A stretch of DNA of 64,000 nucleotides, taken from contig JAEUUP010000010.1 in assembly GCA_016787525.1 (NCBI GenBank), positions 25,619 through 89,618 on the forward strand, read 5' to 3'. This document shows, one piece after another, positions 17,006 to 26,523 of this stretch. The notes beneath the pieces were generated by a model. The model made no database searches. It saw nothing but the letters and a program-made list of their open reading frames with translations, and had not been told where the DNA came from. Origin of the DNA: Saprospiraceae bacterium (GTDB lineage: Bacteria; Bacteroidota; Bacteroidia; Chitinophagales; Saprospiraceae). A program made the translations under genes and the position numbers. Within the stretch, counting starts at the first letter, position 1. Each line of letters begins with the position of its first letter.

Positions 17006-17082
17006 AAAGGTGTTCGGTCTAAAATAACTAAAATTGCAGGTCAAATAGCAGAATCCACAGAATCAAAACATAAATTTAAACC

Positions 17083-18582
17083 GTGTTAAAAAAACTCGCA
17101 GGACAAACTGCCATCTATGGTTTATCGAGCATCGTCGGACGCTTTCTGAACTATTTGCTCGTCCCGATTTATACCCGTGTTCTCGACCCGACCGAGTATG
17201 GTGCTTCGTCTTGGTTCTATGCCATCGCTGCTTTTATGGCGGTGATTTATACCTATGGCATGGAAACGGCTTTCTTCAGATTCACACAAAAAGAAGACAG
17301 CGATAAAGAAAAAGTTTTTTCCACTTCTGCTATTTCCATCTTAGCGACTTCATTGATTTTTAGTGGATTAATCATCTTTTTTGCCACGCCTTTGGCGCAT
17401 TTTACTAAAAATGAGGGGCGCGAATTGTACTTTATTTACTTCGCCATCATCTTCGCTGCCGATGCCATCACAACGATTCCTTTTGCTTGGTTGCGGCACC
17501 AAAATGAACCTTTACGCTTTGCCTTTTTGCGCCTTTTGAGCATCGGAACGAATATTGGATTGAATCTTTTTTTCTATATCGTCATTCCGTTTTTCTCGGC
17601 TCGGGGGCTGCTCGCACCGCTTGATACTGAGGGGGTGTCTATCAAGTGGATGTTTATTGCCAATGTGTTGTCGAGTATCGTTGTACTGCCTTTCTTCTCA
17701 AATGAACTAAAACTTTTGAAACACGGCTTGGACAAAACGCTCTGGCGCGAGATGCTTACCTACGCTTTCCCATTGATTTTCATGGGTTTAGCAGGTATGG
17801 TGAACGAAACGCTCGACCGCATTTTGCTCAAAGAAATGATAGCCGACCAAGCCTACGCCGAAGCGCAAATTGGCATTTATTCTGCCAACTACAAGCTCTC
17901 CATCATCATCACCCTGTTCATCCAAGCGTTCCGATTTGGTGCAGAGCCGTTCTTTTTTGCGCAAGCCAAAGAGAAAGATTCGCGGCAAACTTATGCCAAA
18001 GTGATGCAATATTTTATGCTGGTATGCGCCACTATTTTTATTGGTGTGTTGCTCTATCTCGATATTTTCAAAGGTTTTATCGGCAAAAAGTATTGGGAAG
18101 GCTTGACTGTTGTGCCTATTCTACTGATGGCAAACGTTTTTTTAGGCGCGTACTACAATCTTTCTGTCTGGTACAAATTGACAGATAGAACCCAAATGGG
18201 TGCTGTTGTCAGCCTGATTGGTGCAGCTATTACATTAATTCTAAATTGGTTATGGATTCCCACAATGGGCTATGAAGGCTCGGCTTGGGCAACATTGATT
18301 TGTTATTTTTCAATGGCAGCCATCAGCTTTGGCATGGGACAAAAATATTACCCAATTCCTTACCCGACGCGCCGCATTGCTGCTTATTTGGCATTGGCTC
18401 TCACCGCTTATTTTATGAGTGAAATGTTGGCAGAGCATTTTGGATTGACAACTCTTGTCAAATTAGCGGTTAATACATTGATTTTTGCTGTCTATCTTTT
18501 AGTGTTATATAAAATGGAGGAAAAACAAATACAACCACTCAAGACATTGATTTTAAGCAAATTGAAAAGAGGTAAACCTTGA
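17083..18582 (+). CDS. Polysaccharide (Wzx-type) flippase
   Basis: 499 residues with a GTG start. The N-terminus LAGQTAIYGLSSIVGRFLNYLLVPIYTRVLDPTEYG is the hallmark of the polysaccharide biosynthesis/MOP flippase family, followed by 12 to 14 hydrophobic helices across the length. Such proteins move undecaprenyl-linked sugar units across the inner membrane for capsule, O-antigen or exopolysaccharide. There are no glycosyltransferase neighbours, which is common for the stand-alone Bacteroidota type. A dispersed 10-mer at 17625 encodes DTEGVS in a loop. After it there is no copy for 2.8 kb. Confidence 0.88.
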   Translation: MLKKLAGQTAIYGLSSIVGRFLNYLLVPIYTRVLDPTEYGASSWFYAIAAFMAVIYTYGMETAFFRFTQKEDSDKEKVFSTSAISILATSLIFSGLIIFFATPLAHFTKNEGRELYFIYFAIIFAADAITTIPFAWLRHQNEPLRFAFLRLLSIGTNIGLNLFFYIVIPFFSARGLLAPLDTEGVSIKWMFIANVLSSIVVLPFFSNELKLLKHGLDKTLWREMLTYAFPLIFMGLAGMVNETLDRILLKEMIADQAYAEAQIGIYSANYKLSIIITLFIQAFRFGAEPFFFAQAKEKDSRQTYAKVMQYFMLVCATIFIGVLLYLDIFKGFIGKKYWEGLTVVPILLMANVFLGAYYNLSVWYKLTDRTQMGAVVSLIGAAITLILNWLWIPTMGYEGSAWATLICYFSMAAISFGMGQKYYPIPYPTRRIAAYLALALTAYFMSEMLAEHFGLTTLVKLAVNTLIFAVYLLVLYKMEEKQIQPLKTLILSKLKRGKP

Positions 18583-18643
18583 TTTCAATCCCCCGATTGA
18601 AATTGGAGGCTACCAATGTGTCGAGCCTACGGCTCTTTTTTTT
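18582..18643 (+). terminator. Two hairpins after the flippase gene
   Basis: ATTTCAATC/GATTGAAAT (18582-18603) overlaps the stop codon. GAGCC-TAC-GGCTC (18623-18635) runs straight into eight Ts and is a textbook intrinsic terminator. Confidence 0.8.
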
Positions 18644-18691
18644 CATATGCGGAATTGCTGACTTAATTTCCGAGCATTCTGCACAGCTCAC

Positions 18692-18757
18692 TTCTTTGCG
18701 AGAATGTCTCATTTCTTTGCGAAATTGTCTCACTCCTTTATGAGAATGTCTCATTTC
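18692..18757. repeat. Three degenerate 22-base direct repeats
   Basis: Three tandem copies of the pattern TTTGCGAGAATGTCTCATTTC, with drift in each. They lie between the flippase terminator and the transposase remnant; function is unknown. Confidence 0.55.
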
Positions 18758-18879
18758 CCGATAAGTAATTGCAGCGATGTTCGTAGTTGTGTTTTGTTTG
18801 TTGCAGCTGGTGTCGGCGGCTGAAACACGAAATTTCTCTCAACTAGTACCTTTGTTGGATAAAAAAAGGAGTAATTAGT

Positions 18880-19005
18880 GTTGAAAAACTATTATCGTGT
18901 ATTCCAGATAGTGACTTAGAGGGCATCAGAGAACCAAGTAAAGTTGACTATCAAGTGAAACGGTTATATGGGAAAACTGTGTTTCATTTATTGTTGTATT
19001 ATCAG
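18880..19005 (+). pseudogene. Remnant of an IS4-like transposase N-terminus
   Basis: One frame reads VEKLLSCIPDSDLEGIREPS then KVDYQVKRLYGKTVFHLLLYYQ, the style of the N-terminal helical domain of Bacteroidota IS4/IS1182-like transposases. The match then stops, and the sequence continues into the end of the convergent peptidase gene. A promoter-like TACCTTTG and a GGAGT box lie just upstream, as if the original start region was kept. The catalytic DDE domain is missing, as are terminal repeats. I recognise the family by style only. Confidence 0.45.
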
Positions 19006-19009
19006 TACC

Positions 19010-20548
19010 TCAATGTTTGGCAGGCTGCCCAGGCTTTGGTAAAGACTGTTTGATAAACTGTCGAATATCTTCATTGGCGGTTTGTAAATCCTCTTTGCGC
19101 AGATACATCATGTGTCCGCTGCGGTATCCTTTCCACGACATGCGGTCTTTCAATCGGCCGCTGGGGTCCATTTGCCACAGGTTGTATTTGGCGTTGAAAT
19201 AGTCGCACGCGCCGTCGTAATAGCCCGATTGTACCATGAGGTGCAGATAGGGATTTTGAGCCATGGCTTGGCGCAAGTTTTCAGCCGTTTTGTCATTTGT
19301 TCTGTCCCACGGACTGACGGGACCAAACATCAAATATTTAAGGTCAGTTTTGTAATTGAGGTCGTTGCGGAGGTAAATATTGATAGCAGGCGTAAAAGAA
19401 TGCAACCAAGAAGTCAGTTCGGAGTTGAAATCGGGTCTCATACCTGCATCTTGACGGTCAATGCCTCGATAGCGTGAATCCAAACGACCGACAGTAAAAC
19501 CTTTATCGCGCAACAGTTCTTTCCAAAAGAAGTCGGTGGGTACTTGCAGGTTGTTTTGTAAAATAACTTTTTCAGACAATCCCGAATAACGCGCCATTTT
19601 AGCGGCTATTTCTTTGCGTTTTGCCTCTTCAAGAAATCCGCCGCGACTGATGGCGGATAAAAGTTCGTTGATGGTGAAGTTTTCCACTTCGGGGAGCATG
19701 TCGGTGAGGTCTTTTTGTTGCAAATCGGCGGGCAACATCTTGTGAAACCATGCTGTTGCGGCAAAATAAGGCAGATTCAGTGCAGCATCTGAAACCACAC
19801 CACGTTCGATACCCAAATCGGTGGGTGATACCAAAATCACACCGTTCAAGTACATCCATTCGTTGTTTTGCAAAGCCAGAGCCAAGCCCGAAACGCGGGT
19901 TGTGCCATAACTTTCACCAATCAAATATTTAGGTGAAGCCCACCGATTGGTGCGGGTAACAAATGTGCCAATCCAACTTGCTAAATACTTGATATCGGCA
20001 TTCACCCCAAAAAACTTTGCAGCAACACCTTCTTTGATAAGGGCGCGAGAATAGCCTGTATTGACAGGATTCACAAAAACAATGTCGGCAACATCTAAAA
20101 TGGAATAAGGGTTTTCTTTGATGCCATAAGGTTGTACGGGGTAGCCTTCGTCGTCAATATTGAGCAAATGTGGACCCGTGTAAGCAATGTGCATCCAAAC
20201 CGAAGCCGAGCCAGGACCGCCATTGAAAGAAATGACCAGCGGGCGCGCGGCTTTGTCTTTGACATCTGTGCGCTCATAGTAGGTGTAGAACAAACCCGCG
20301 ATGGCTTTGTCATCTTCGTCCCACACGGGCATCGTGCCTGTGGTAGCAGCGAAGGGTACTTTTTGCCCTTTGATGGTTGTCGTAAACTGAGTGACGACTT
20401 GATTATCTGGGTCGAATGGAATGGATACCGATACCGATGTTGTCTTTTCTACTGAGGGGGGAGGCGGTGCCGCAGGAGCTGGTTTGTTTTGGGCTTGGAT
20501 TATGTCACCACATACTGTGAATAACAGGAGAGTCAATATTTTTTTCAT
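19010..20548 (-). CDS. S10 family serine carboxypeptidase-like protein
   Basis: 512 residues. The signal peptide ends near DIIQAQ and is followed by a Pro/Ala-rich linker (KPAPAAPPPPSVEK). S10 marks: LVISFNGGPGSASVWMH (oxyanion hole, 104-120), nucleophile Ser213 in LIGESYGTTRVSG, an acid candidate in SGYYDGACDYF, and His in GYRSGHMMYLRKEDL. S10 enzymes remove C-terminal residues at acid pH. Bacterial members are exported, and their targets are poorly known. The linker carries a dispersed 10-mer (20450, PPSV). It faces the IS remnant at its 3' end and a repeat-rich gap at its 5' end. Confidence 0.9.
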   Translation of the reverse strand: MKKILTLLLFTVCGDIIQAQNKPAPAAPPPPSVEKTTSVSVSIPFDPDNQVVTQFTTTIKGQKVPFAATTGTMPVWDEDDKAIAGLFYTYYERTDVKDKAARPLVISFNGGPGSASVWMHIAYTGPHLLNIDDEGYPVQPYGIKENPYSILDVADIVFVNPVNTGYSRALIKEGVAAKFFGVNADIKYLASWIGTFVTRTNRWASPKYLIGESYGTTRVSGLALALQNNEWMYLNGVILVSPTDLGIERGVVSDAALNLPYFAATAWFHKMLPADLQQKDLTDMLPEVENFTINELLSAISRGGFLEEAKRKEIAAKMARYSGLSEKVILQNNLQVPTDFFWKELLRDKGFTVGRLDSRYRGIDRQDAGMRPDFNSELTSWLHSFTPAINIYLRNDLNYKTDLKYLMFGPVSPWDRTNDKTAENLRQAMAQNPYLHLMVQSGYYDGACDYFNAKYNLWQMDPSGRLKDRMSWKGYRSGHMMYLRKEDLQTANEDIRQFIKQSLPKPGQPAKH

Positions 20549-20754
20549 TGAATGTTGATTTTAATGATTGTTTGAATGGTGGTAAAGCTATTACAAAAAT
20601 ATTAAACCCAATACTGAGGGGGGGATTTATAATTTGACGCTACCGTGAAATTGTCTCTGTGGAACGTTTGATGCGAAAACATGTATGTGAAAGGCTTTTG
20701 CATACACCTTGCTGGCATAAGGTACTCAAAAAAACGCCCACGTTCGTAAGTTTG

Positions 20755-20964
20755 ATAGCGACATTTAAAAGTGCTAAACACTCACTGTTTTTCGCTTTGC
20801 TCAAAATGCGTGCTTTTAAATAATTTTTTATGGAGCGAAGTCAATTTTTGAGATCGAAAAGCTCAAAAATTGACTTCGCTCCATAAAAAATTATTTTGTA
20901 ACGAGGGAGCTTGCGACCAATGTTGTGTCTATTCTTAGCATTTGTCTATGTCGTTATCAAAGTG
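20755..20964 (+). repeat. 210-bp repeat, copy A, with 32-bp palindromic core
   Basis: It matches copy B at 35048-35257 over the same 210 bases. It begins ATAGCGACATTTAAAAGTGC, has a large hairpin (arms 20821-20852 and 20862-20893, 9-base loop) and ends GAGGGAGCTTGCGACCAATG plus about 45 further bases. No protein is evident. It may be a small non-autonomous mobile element, an RNA gene or a long terminator-type repeat. Confidence 0.85.
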
Positions 20965-20987
20965 TCTTTAAATGTGACACACACTGT

Positions 20988-21137
20988 TTTGCAAGCGATG
21001 AGATACCACTCCTCAGTATTTTTGCTAACCTCGGAAGTTGGCATTTGTGAAAGCATAGGAAAGTTGAAAGGCTTTTATTCCAGAAAATACTGAGAGGTAT
21101 CATATCGCTTGGCGCGGATAGATACCCCTCAGTATTT
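20988..21137. repeat. Inverted pair of long-form 10-mer variants plus a third exact copy
   Basis: GCAAGCGATGAGATACC-ACTCCTCAGTATTTTT (about 20992-21023) and, inverted, AAAATACTGAGAGGTATC-ATATCGCTTG (about 21083-21112) form an imperfect inverted repeat. Each carries a decayed 10-mer at the same relative place. A third copy follows at 21121-21137 as GATACCCCTCAGTATTTTT. All three share the longer context GATACC(CC)TCAGTATTTT. Confidence 0.7.
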
Positions 21138-21190
21138 TTCTAAAAAACTGTTTTAAACTTAAAAGTACAATTAGTGACTGTTTTTCTGTT

Positions 21191-21207
21191 CCGAAGGAGT
21201 CCTATGG
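21191..21207. repeat. CCGAAGGAGTCCTATGG palindrome-like element
   Basis: A near-palindromic 17-mer of a second minor repeat family. Relatives are at 30825-30841, 30846-30858, 37842-37859 and, more diverged, 4927-4941. Confidence 0.5.
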
Positions 21208-21243
21208 ACAAGCAGAAAAAAGCGTACAAAGAAGGATTTTTAT

Positions 21244-21295
21244 AGAGCGCATGTCAGTTTTGCCTCGTTGACGAGGCAAAACTGACATGCGCTCT
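21244..21295. repeat. Perfect 25-bp-arm palindrome plus inverted piece of the 210-bp repeat
   Basis: Arms 21244-21268 and 21271-21295 are perfectly complementary with a TG loop. Just after (about 21313-21350), CACGCATTTCGAGCGCAGCG-AGAAACAGTGAGTG is the reverse complement of a segment of copies A and B. This is therefore a third, rearranged member of that family. The rest of the 20549-21395 gap is AT-rich and has a 10-mer at 20612 with seven Gs. Confidence 0.7.
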
Positions 21296-21395
21296 GAAAG
21301 AATTCTCTTCATAGCACGCATTTCGAGCGCAGCGAGAAACAGTGAGTGGTAAGTTTTAAAACAGTTTCTAAGTACCGTCATTTCCGTACGAAAAT

Positions 21396-24300
21396 TCAGT
21401 CAATGACAAGTTTCTTATTTAAAACCTGTTTTTGTCCTTTTAATAACATCAAATAAACACCTTTTGCCAAACCTTCTGTCTCAACTGTATGCACGTTATT
21501 GTTTGATACTTGGGTTGAACGGACGATTCTGCCATTAGAATCGAAGATAGTCAAGTTGATGGCTTCGTCCATATCGAAACCACTCACCATAATATTAGTA
21601 AAACCATTAGAAGCTGGATTAGGGAATATTTGCATAAACGGTTCTTCTTTAATTTGACTGAAGAGTAAAGAATTAGAAGCGTTTGATTGCTTGAGAACGC
21701 CTGCTCCGTTATTGTACAGAGCCGATACGTCAGTGGCACTTAATGCGCGATTGTAAATGCGTGCATCGTCAATCCGTCCATTAAAGAAATTTTCCCAGCT
21801 ACCTCTTGTGCCAATGAAAACGCTTTCTGGATTGGTGCCAATTGCGCCTGTTCCTGCCACAGTGGCTACTAATGTGCCATTGATATACAATTTTTTGTTG
21901 ACACCATCGTAGGTTGCAGTGACCAAATTCCATGCGCCTACTGAGGGGGCATTGGTCGTTATACCGCCTGGACCCGACAGGTTAAACACCAATTGACCGC
22001 CATAAACAGCTAATTCAAAAGCAGGGTCATAATGCCGTTTTTGGAAAATAACTCTATTACCAGAAAGGTCGGTCGCGTTTATCCAAGCAGACAAAGTGAT
22101 AGCCGTGGTTGGATTAAGTGAAGCACTGTTGTTCACAACCACATATTGATTACTACCATTTAAGGAGATAGCATTGCCATTTTTCCCTGCTACAAAAGAG
22201 GCACTATTGGTCAAACTGCCAATATTGTTATTTCCAGAAGCATCAGATGCGACTACACCGCTTGTTTCATTGAATTTCAGGTGCATGACCAAGCCACTTG
22301 TAATATTCGCACTTGTCGTTGCATTGGTTTTTACGCTCAGTGCCGTACTCGCCACCGAAAGATTGCCCGCCGCATCTTTCGCTCTGACTGTCATTGAATA
22401 AGTTGTATTAGCTGCCAGTCCTGTGACATTAAAAGAGGTAACGCCAGTCGTTGAACCAATAAGAACGCCTCCACGATAGACATTATAGCCCGTTACACCA
22501 ACATTGTCGGTAGAAGCCGTCCAATTGAGTGTAAAGCTTGTGGTTGAAATGTTTGTTGCATTGAGACCTGTTGGAACAGTCGGTGCTTGGGTATCAGGAC
22601 AAGCAGAAGTCGTGACATTTAAAGTACTGCTTGCCGCAGAAATATTGCCCGCCGCATCTTTCGCTTTGACACTCATGGCAGAAAGAGTGGCACATGTCAA
22701 GCCTGTGACAGTGTAAGTGGTCGCACCTGTGGTAGAACCCAATAGTGTTGTCCCACGATAGACATCATAACCCGTTACACCAACATTGTCAGTAGAAGCT
22801 GTCCAATTGAGTGTGAATCCAGTAGTTGAAATGCTTGTGGCACTGAGACCTGTCGGTGCAGTCGGTGCTTGGGTGTCAGGACAAGCAGAAGTCGTGACAT
22901 TTAAAGCACTGCTTGCCGCAGAAATATTGCCCGCCGCATCTTTCGCTTTGACACTCATCGCAGAAAGAGTGGCACACGTCAAGCCTGTGACAGTATAAGT
23001 CGTCGCCCCAGTGGTAGAACCCAATAGTGTTGTCCCGCGATACACATCATAGCCCGTTACGCCAACATTGTCAGTAGAAGCCGTCCAATTGAGTGTGAAT
23101 CCCGTAGTTGAGATGCTTGTGGCACTGAGACTTGTCGGTGCAGTCGGTGCTTGCGTGTCAGTAACGGTACTTGAATTAATCAACACCTTACTCGTAAATG
23201 GTTGTAAAGTCAGCGTAGATACGTTTTGATTGTTCAAATCAACCGTATTTGTATAATTATAAGTCACTGGCGATACCGTATTATTGACAACCAAAAAAGA
23301 GTTATCGGTTGGATAAGTCCAAGAATAGTAGCTGCCAACAGAAGCCGCATCAAGTCCAGAGGTATTTCTCCATTGCGTTAAAGTAAATGTTTGAGGATTT
23401 GACCAAATATATCTAACAGAAGCCGTAGAAAATGGGTTACACAAAAAATTATTATTTGACCCAGTAAAAACGCTATAATTATTATCATCAGAAGCAATTT
23501 CTATCGGAATAGCACCAAGAGCGTTGACATAGAGCGTATTACCCGCGGCACTATTTCCATACACACCTTGTCCCGATTGCCAATCATAAAAACCTAAGCC
23601 AACTGTACATTTATAGGTTACATTATTATTAAAAATGTTATCATGAGAGCCTGTATTGACAATCATTGCCGAACCTAATACATCATAGACAGTATTGTTT
23701 TGAACTGTAATATGGTGGACATTATTATCCAAATAAATCGCGTTGACAATCGCCCCTGTACCCGTAGGTCTTGCTGCTACATTTCCGACTATGCCAGAAA
23801 CAATATTATTTTGAATGATATTATTGTAAGAATTTGAACCATAAGTATATATGCACCCGCCGTCAGCAGAAAGGGCGAGCGAATTGGTAACTATATTTTT
23901 CTCGATTAAAGCACCGTCCATATTAACGGTTAATCCGTTATACCCTGTATTCGTGATGACATTTTGGCGAATGACAGCTCCACTACCATTCCACAATCGG
24001 ATGGCTTGTAAATCACCCACCCCACTGTTGCCCAATCCAGCAACCATTCCGATATTGTTAAATTGGTTGTTTGCAATGGTAATATTGGATGTAGCATAGC
24101 CATTAACCCCCAATCCACCAACGTCATTGAAAGTATTATTGCTGATAACTAAGTTGGCACCCATCATTGTAAGGGCACTTTGGGCTTGTCCAGAAAATTG
24201 GCAGTTTAAAATTTTATTATCTTGACAAGGTGCGCCTTGCATCCAAACGCCATCAACATTTTGTCCTTGGAATTGAAGATTCTGAATGGTAATATATTTC

Positions 24301-25115
24301 CTATTCCAATTGGCATAAACGCCATAGTCATAGATAGAAGCTCTTATATTTCTGCTATTGGGGTCGGTTGTGCTGTATAAATACAAGGTTTGCGTCGCAT
24401 TGTCGTAGCACCACTCGTTCGCCTGATCCAGAAAACTCAATTTATTAGTAAAAAAATACCCTAAATCGGCTTGATTACCATATGCCGTTGCAGGACTATA
24501 ACTAACATAACCTGCGGAGTTGCTGCTTGTCACCGTCGAAATATCCCAGTTAAAATCACTTGTTGGCATAACCACTGTTGCCCCATTAAAATAGTCGTTG
24601 GGGAAAGTTAAATCCGTATCTGTAAAGGAGTTATAAGAACCTCCAGTATTCATGCGCAAAAAACCTGAATTGGGGTAGCGTCCAATAGGTAAGCGACTGC
24701 CATTTTCAAAAAGTTGTTTTACAACACTGGCTGTCAGCTGTTTTTTCCAAATATTGGTTGCATGTAAAGTCCAACCCGTCACAGCCGTCGTACCTGTAAT
24801 GATTGGATTATTACCTGACCCATAAGCATCTAAGGTAATTGGATTTCCAGCCACACCATCGTTGGCTAAGCCAATTTGTCCTTCAAACGTATCTCCTTTT
24901 CGGAAAAAAATCTTATCGCCTGCTTGAATGCCCCAGATAGAAGCATTGAGCTTATTAATTGTTTTCCAAGCAGTTGTGGTGGATTTGCCATCATTATTAT
25001 CATCGCCATTAGCAGCAATGTAATAGGATGTTTGCGCAAAGTTACCCATGCAAAAACTCAACGACAATAACAGCATCAGTGTGCATTTTGTGAAATTTGG
25101 ATAGTTTACTTTCAT
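21396..25115 (-). CDS. Secreted beta-helix / FnIII / LamG protein, T9SS type A cargo
   Basis: 1239 residues from the ATG at 25115, which gives the signal peptide [20 protein letters not shown]...NFAQ; the open frame runs 32 codons further upstream without a better start. Order: a right-handed parallel beta-helix (about 30-600) with many N-N-I and N-N-T coil turns ([17 protein letters not shown]), as in polysaccharide lyase-like proteins; three tandem fibronectin III domains (about 652-930); a LamG-type concanavalin domain ([15 protein letters not shown]...LSAWIN..., about 940-1140); and a type A sorting domain ([16 protein letters not shown]...[10 protein letters not shown], from about 1155). 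It looks like an exported carbohydrate-active or binding protein. Only one dispersed 10-mer occurs in 3.7 kb (21939, PSV). Confidence 0.88.
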   Translation of the reverse strand: MKVNYPNFTKCTLMLLLSLSFCMGNFAQTSYYIAANGDDNNDGKSTTTAWKTINKLNASIWGIQAGDKIFFRKGDTFEGQIGLANDGVAGNPITLDAYGSGNNPIITGTTAVTGWTLHATNIWKKQLTASVVKQLFENGSRLPIGRYPNSGFLRMNTGGSYNSFTDTDLTFPNDYFNGATVVMPTSDFNWDISTVTSSNSAGYVSYSPATAYGNQADLGYFFTNKLSFLDQANEWCYDNATQTLYLYSTTDPNSRNIRASIYDYGVYANWNRKYITIQNLQFQGQNVDGVWMQGAPCQDNKILNCQFSGQAQSALTMMGANLVISNNTFNDVGGLGVNGYATSNITIANNQFNNIGMVAGLGNSGVGDLQAIRLWNGSGAVIRQNVITNTGYNGLTVNMDGALIEKNIVTNSLALSADGGCIYTYGSNSYNNIIQNNIVSGIVGNVAARPTGTGAIVNAIYLDNNVHHITVQNNTVYDVLGSAMIVNTGSHDNIFNNNVTYKCTVGLGFYDWQSGQGVYGNSAAGNTLYVNALGAIPIEIASDDNNYSVFTGSNNNFLCNPFSTASVRYIWSNPQTFTLTQWRNTSGLDAASVGSYYSWTYPTDNSFLVVNNTVSPVTYNYTNTVDLNNQNVSTLTLQPFTSKVLINSSTVTDTQAPTAPTSLSATSISTTGFTLNWTASTDNVGVTGYDVYRGTTLLGSTTGATTYTVTGLTCATLSAMSVKAKDAAGNISAASSALNVTTSACPDTQAPTAPTGLSATSISTTGFTLNWTASTDNVGVTGYDVYRGTTLLGSTTGATTYTVTGLTCATLSAMSVKAKDAAGNISAASSTLNVTTSACPDTQAPTVPTGLNATNISTTSFTLNWTASTDNVGVTGYNVYRGGVLIGSTTGVTSFNVTGLAANTTYSMTVRAKDAAGNLSVASTALSVKTNATTSANITSGLVMHLKFNETSGVVASDASGNNNIGSLTNSASFVAGKNGNAISLNGSNQYVVVNNSASLNPTTAITLSAWINATDLSGNRVIFQKRHYDPAFELAVYGGQLVFNLSGPGGITTNAPSVGAWNLVTATYDGVNKKLYINGTLVATVAGTGAIGTNPESVFIGTRGSWENFFNGRIDDARIYNRALSATDVSALYNNGAGVLKQSNASNSLLFSQIKEEPFMQIFPNPASNGFTNIMVSGFDMDEAINLTIFDSNGRIVRSTQVSNNNVHTVETEGLAKGVYLMLLKGQKQVLNKKLVID
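22320..23159 (-). repeat. Three tandem 282-bp fibronectin III repeats
   Basis: Units start at 23159, 22877 and 22595, exactly 282 bases (94 residues) apart, each opening with DTQAPT. The first two are nearly identical at the DNA level and the third is more diverged, so the first two arose by recent duplication or are kept alike by gene conversion. Confidence 0.9.
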
Positions 25116-25196
25116 AACCCCATTAATAGTTTTAGTTATAGTTAAATGATTATTGCTAAATGTATTGTTAATTAACGCGCTATTAACTCTGTTCTG

Positions 25197-25204
25197 CAAA
25201 AGTA
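25197..25204 (-). promoter_or_regulatory. -7 promoter box for the beta-helix gene
   Basis: The reverse strand reads TACTTTTG (TAnnTTTG), about 80 bases before the ATG at 25115. It supports that start, because the longer open frame begins at 25211, upstream of the promoter. No convincing -33 box. Confidence 0.5.
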
Positions 25205-25263
25205 AATACACCCCATAAGCGGTTTAGGGTCAACGTTGACCTTTCTCACAGAAAACATAAAAA

Positions 25264-25293
25264 AATCGCACCATGTATTCACGTGGTGCGATT
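25264..25293 (-). terminator. Terminator for the 25485-26339 gene
   Basis: Perfect 10-base arms AATCGCACCA and TGGTGCGATT with a 10-base loop. On the minus strand the stem runs into seven Ts. A dispersed 10-mer lies between it and the gene (25382). Confidence 0.75.
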
Positions 25294-25484
25294 GTGCTGT
25301 TATATGAAAACCTGAATTTGAATATCTCTGTCAGAGGCTTTGAAAGTACGCGACATGCCGCTTTGTTCAGAAAGAAGGATACCCCTCAGTATTTCAATAT
25401 GTTAATTAGCCTTTTAATTGCTAAAGTAGAATGGAAATCTATTTCTCATAAATCATTGCCATTATTTCCTTTTTGTTTAACAGG

Positions 25485-26339
25485 CTAATCCAACATGTCT
25501 TTTTCTTTTAAATAAGTTGCCAAAAGCTCAACTCTTTGAAATTTATAGCCAAAAAATGAAGTTGCTTTATGCACAATCTTGAAGCGCAGTTTATTCAAAT
25601 AGTCTTTCGTATGTTGCTCTTTTGCGCCATCTTCCACTCCAGCATAGTCTTTAATTAAATTCCATTCTGTGGGACTAAAAAAATCAGCTAATTTTTCTCT
25701 CATTGATTTGGCTGCCATTTTATGAAATAAAAGCCCTAAAAAACCATCAATATAAAAATTTATCTCCAGTATATTTGAAATACCATCAATGTATGGTTTT
25801 ATTTGTTCGTAACGAACGATGTGTGATATAATGTGACCGTGTCTATCATATTTAAGTATCTGTGTTCTTATTTCAAACCAATGATACTGACGGTTGTAAC
25901 ATTCTAAAGGAATAACAAAACCCGCAGAAAAAGCGCGTGGATTTTTTAGTACTTCAGAACCATATTTCAATGTCGCCATATAAATAGAATAAGATTGATG
26001 CGAAATAGCATCTCCATAGAGCGGATGATAGCATTTGGTTATTTTATTAAACGCTTCAAGACTTGGTTTACCTGGTTCAACATCTTTTATTCTAAAGAAA
26101 TCATTTAGCCCGAAACTAAAATCAATTTGCACATTTTTGATATTAAACTCAAGAATACAAAACGGGCGTTGGATGTGATTGCGTCTTTGTTCTTTATATT
26201 CTGTTCTGTATTGCTCAACAATCCTAAGATAATCTGCTTCCGTCATATTGAAAGGTTCTTCTTCAACATGAGGCGCGTAATTTGTTTTCATTAAATTAAC
26301 GTATTCATTCAAAACAATATCGTAAGTTCTTTGCTCCAT
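25485..26339 (-). CDS. PAS-like protein, possible transcription regulator
   Basis: 284 residues, no signal peptide. I do not recognise a named family. The middle (AGFVIPLECYNRQYHWFEIRTQILKYDRHGHIISHIVRYEQI, about 155-195) has the strand pattern of the PAS fold seen in Bacteroidota LuxR-type regulators. The C-terminus (FFSPTEWNLIKDYAG...TKDYLNKLRFKIVHKATSFFGYKFQRVELLATYLKE, about 220-280) is placed and shaped like a helix-turn-helix domain. A cytoplasmic sensor-regulator is therefore a reasonable guess and no more. It has its own terminator and no dispersed 10-mer. Confidence 0.7.
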   Translation of the reverse strand: MEQRTYDIVLNEYVNLMKTNYAPHVEEEPFNMTEADYLRIVEQYRTEYKEQRRNHIQRPFCILEFNIKNVQIDFSFGLNDFFRIKDVEPGKPSLEAFNKITKCYHPLYGDAISHQSYSIYMATLKYGSEVLKNPRAFSAGFVIPLECYNRQYHWFEIRTQILKYDRHGHIISHIVRYEQIKPYIDGISNILEINFYIDGFLGLLFHKMAAKSMREKLADFFSPTEWNLIKDYAGVEDGAKEQHTKDYLNKLRFKIVHKATSFFGYKFQRVELLATYLKEKDMLD

Positions 26340-26523
26340 TCTATTTAGGCATTGTTTTTAGTTTTAGAAACTGATTTAAAATATTAAATTTAAAGCAGTG
26401 AAAACATTTAAAATAGTTGAAAAGAAATCCATGACTCCTAAATCAACAGTAACGAGTACAGCACAAATATCGCCAAAATATAAGAATTGCACGCTCACCA
26501 AGACTATAAGTTTAAATAAACAT

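Noticed and set aside
20911..21093. 60-codon forward frame in the repeat region
   Set aside because: It consists of pieces of the 210-bp repeat and the inverted repeat.
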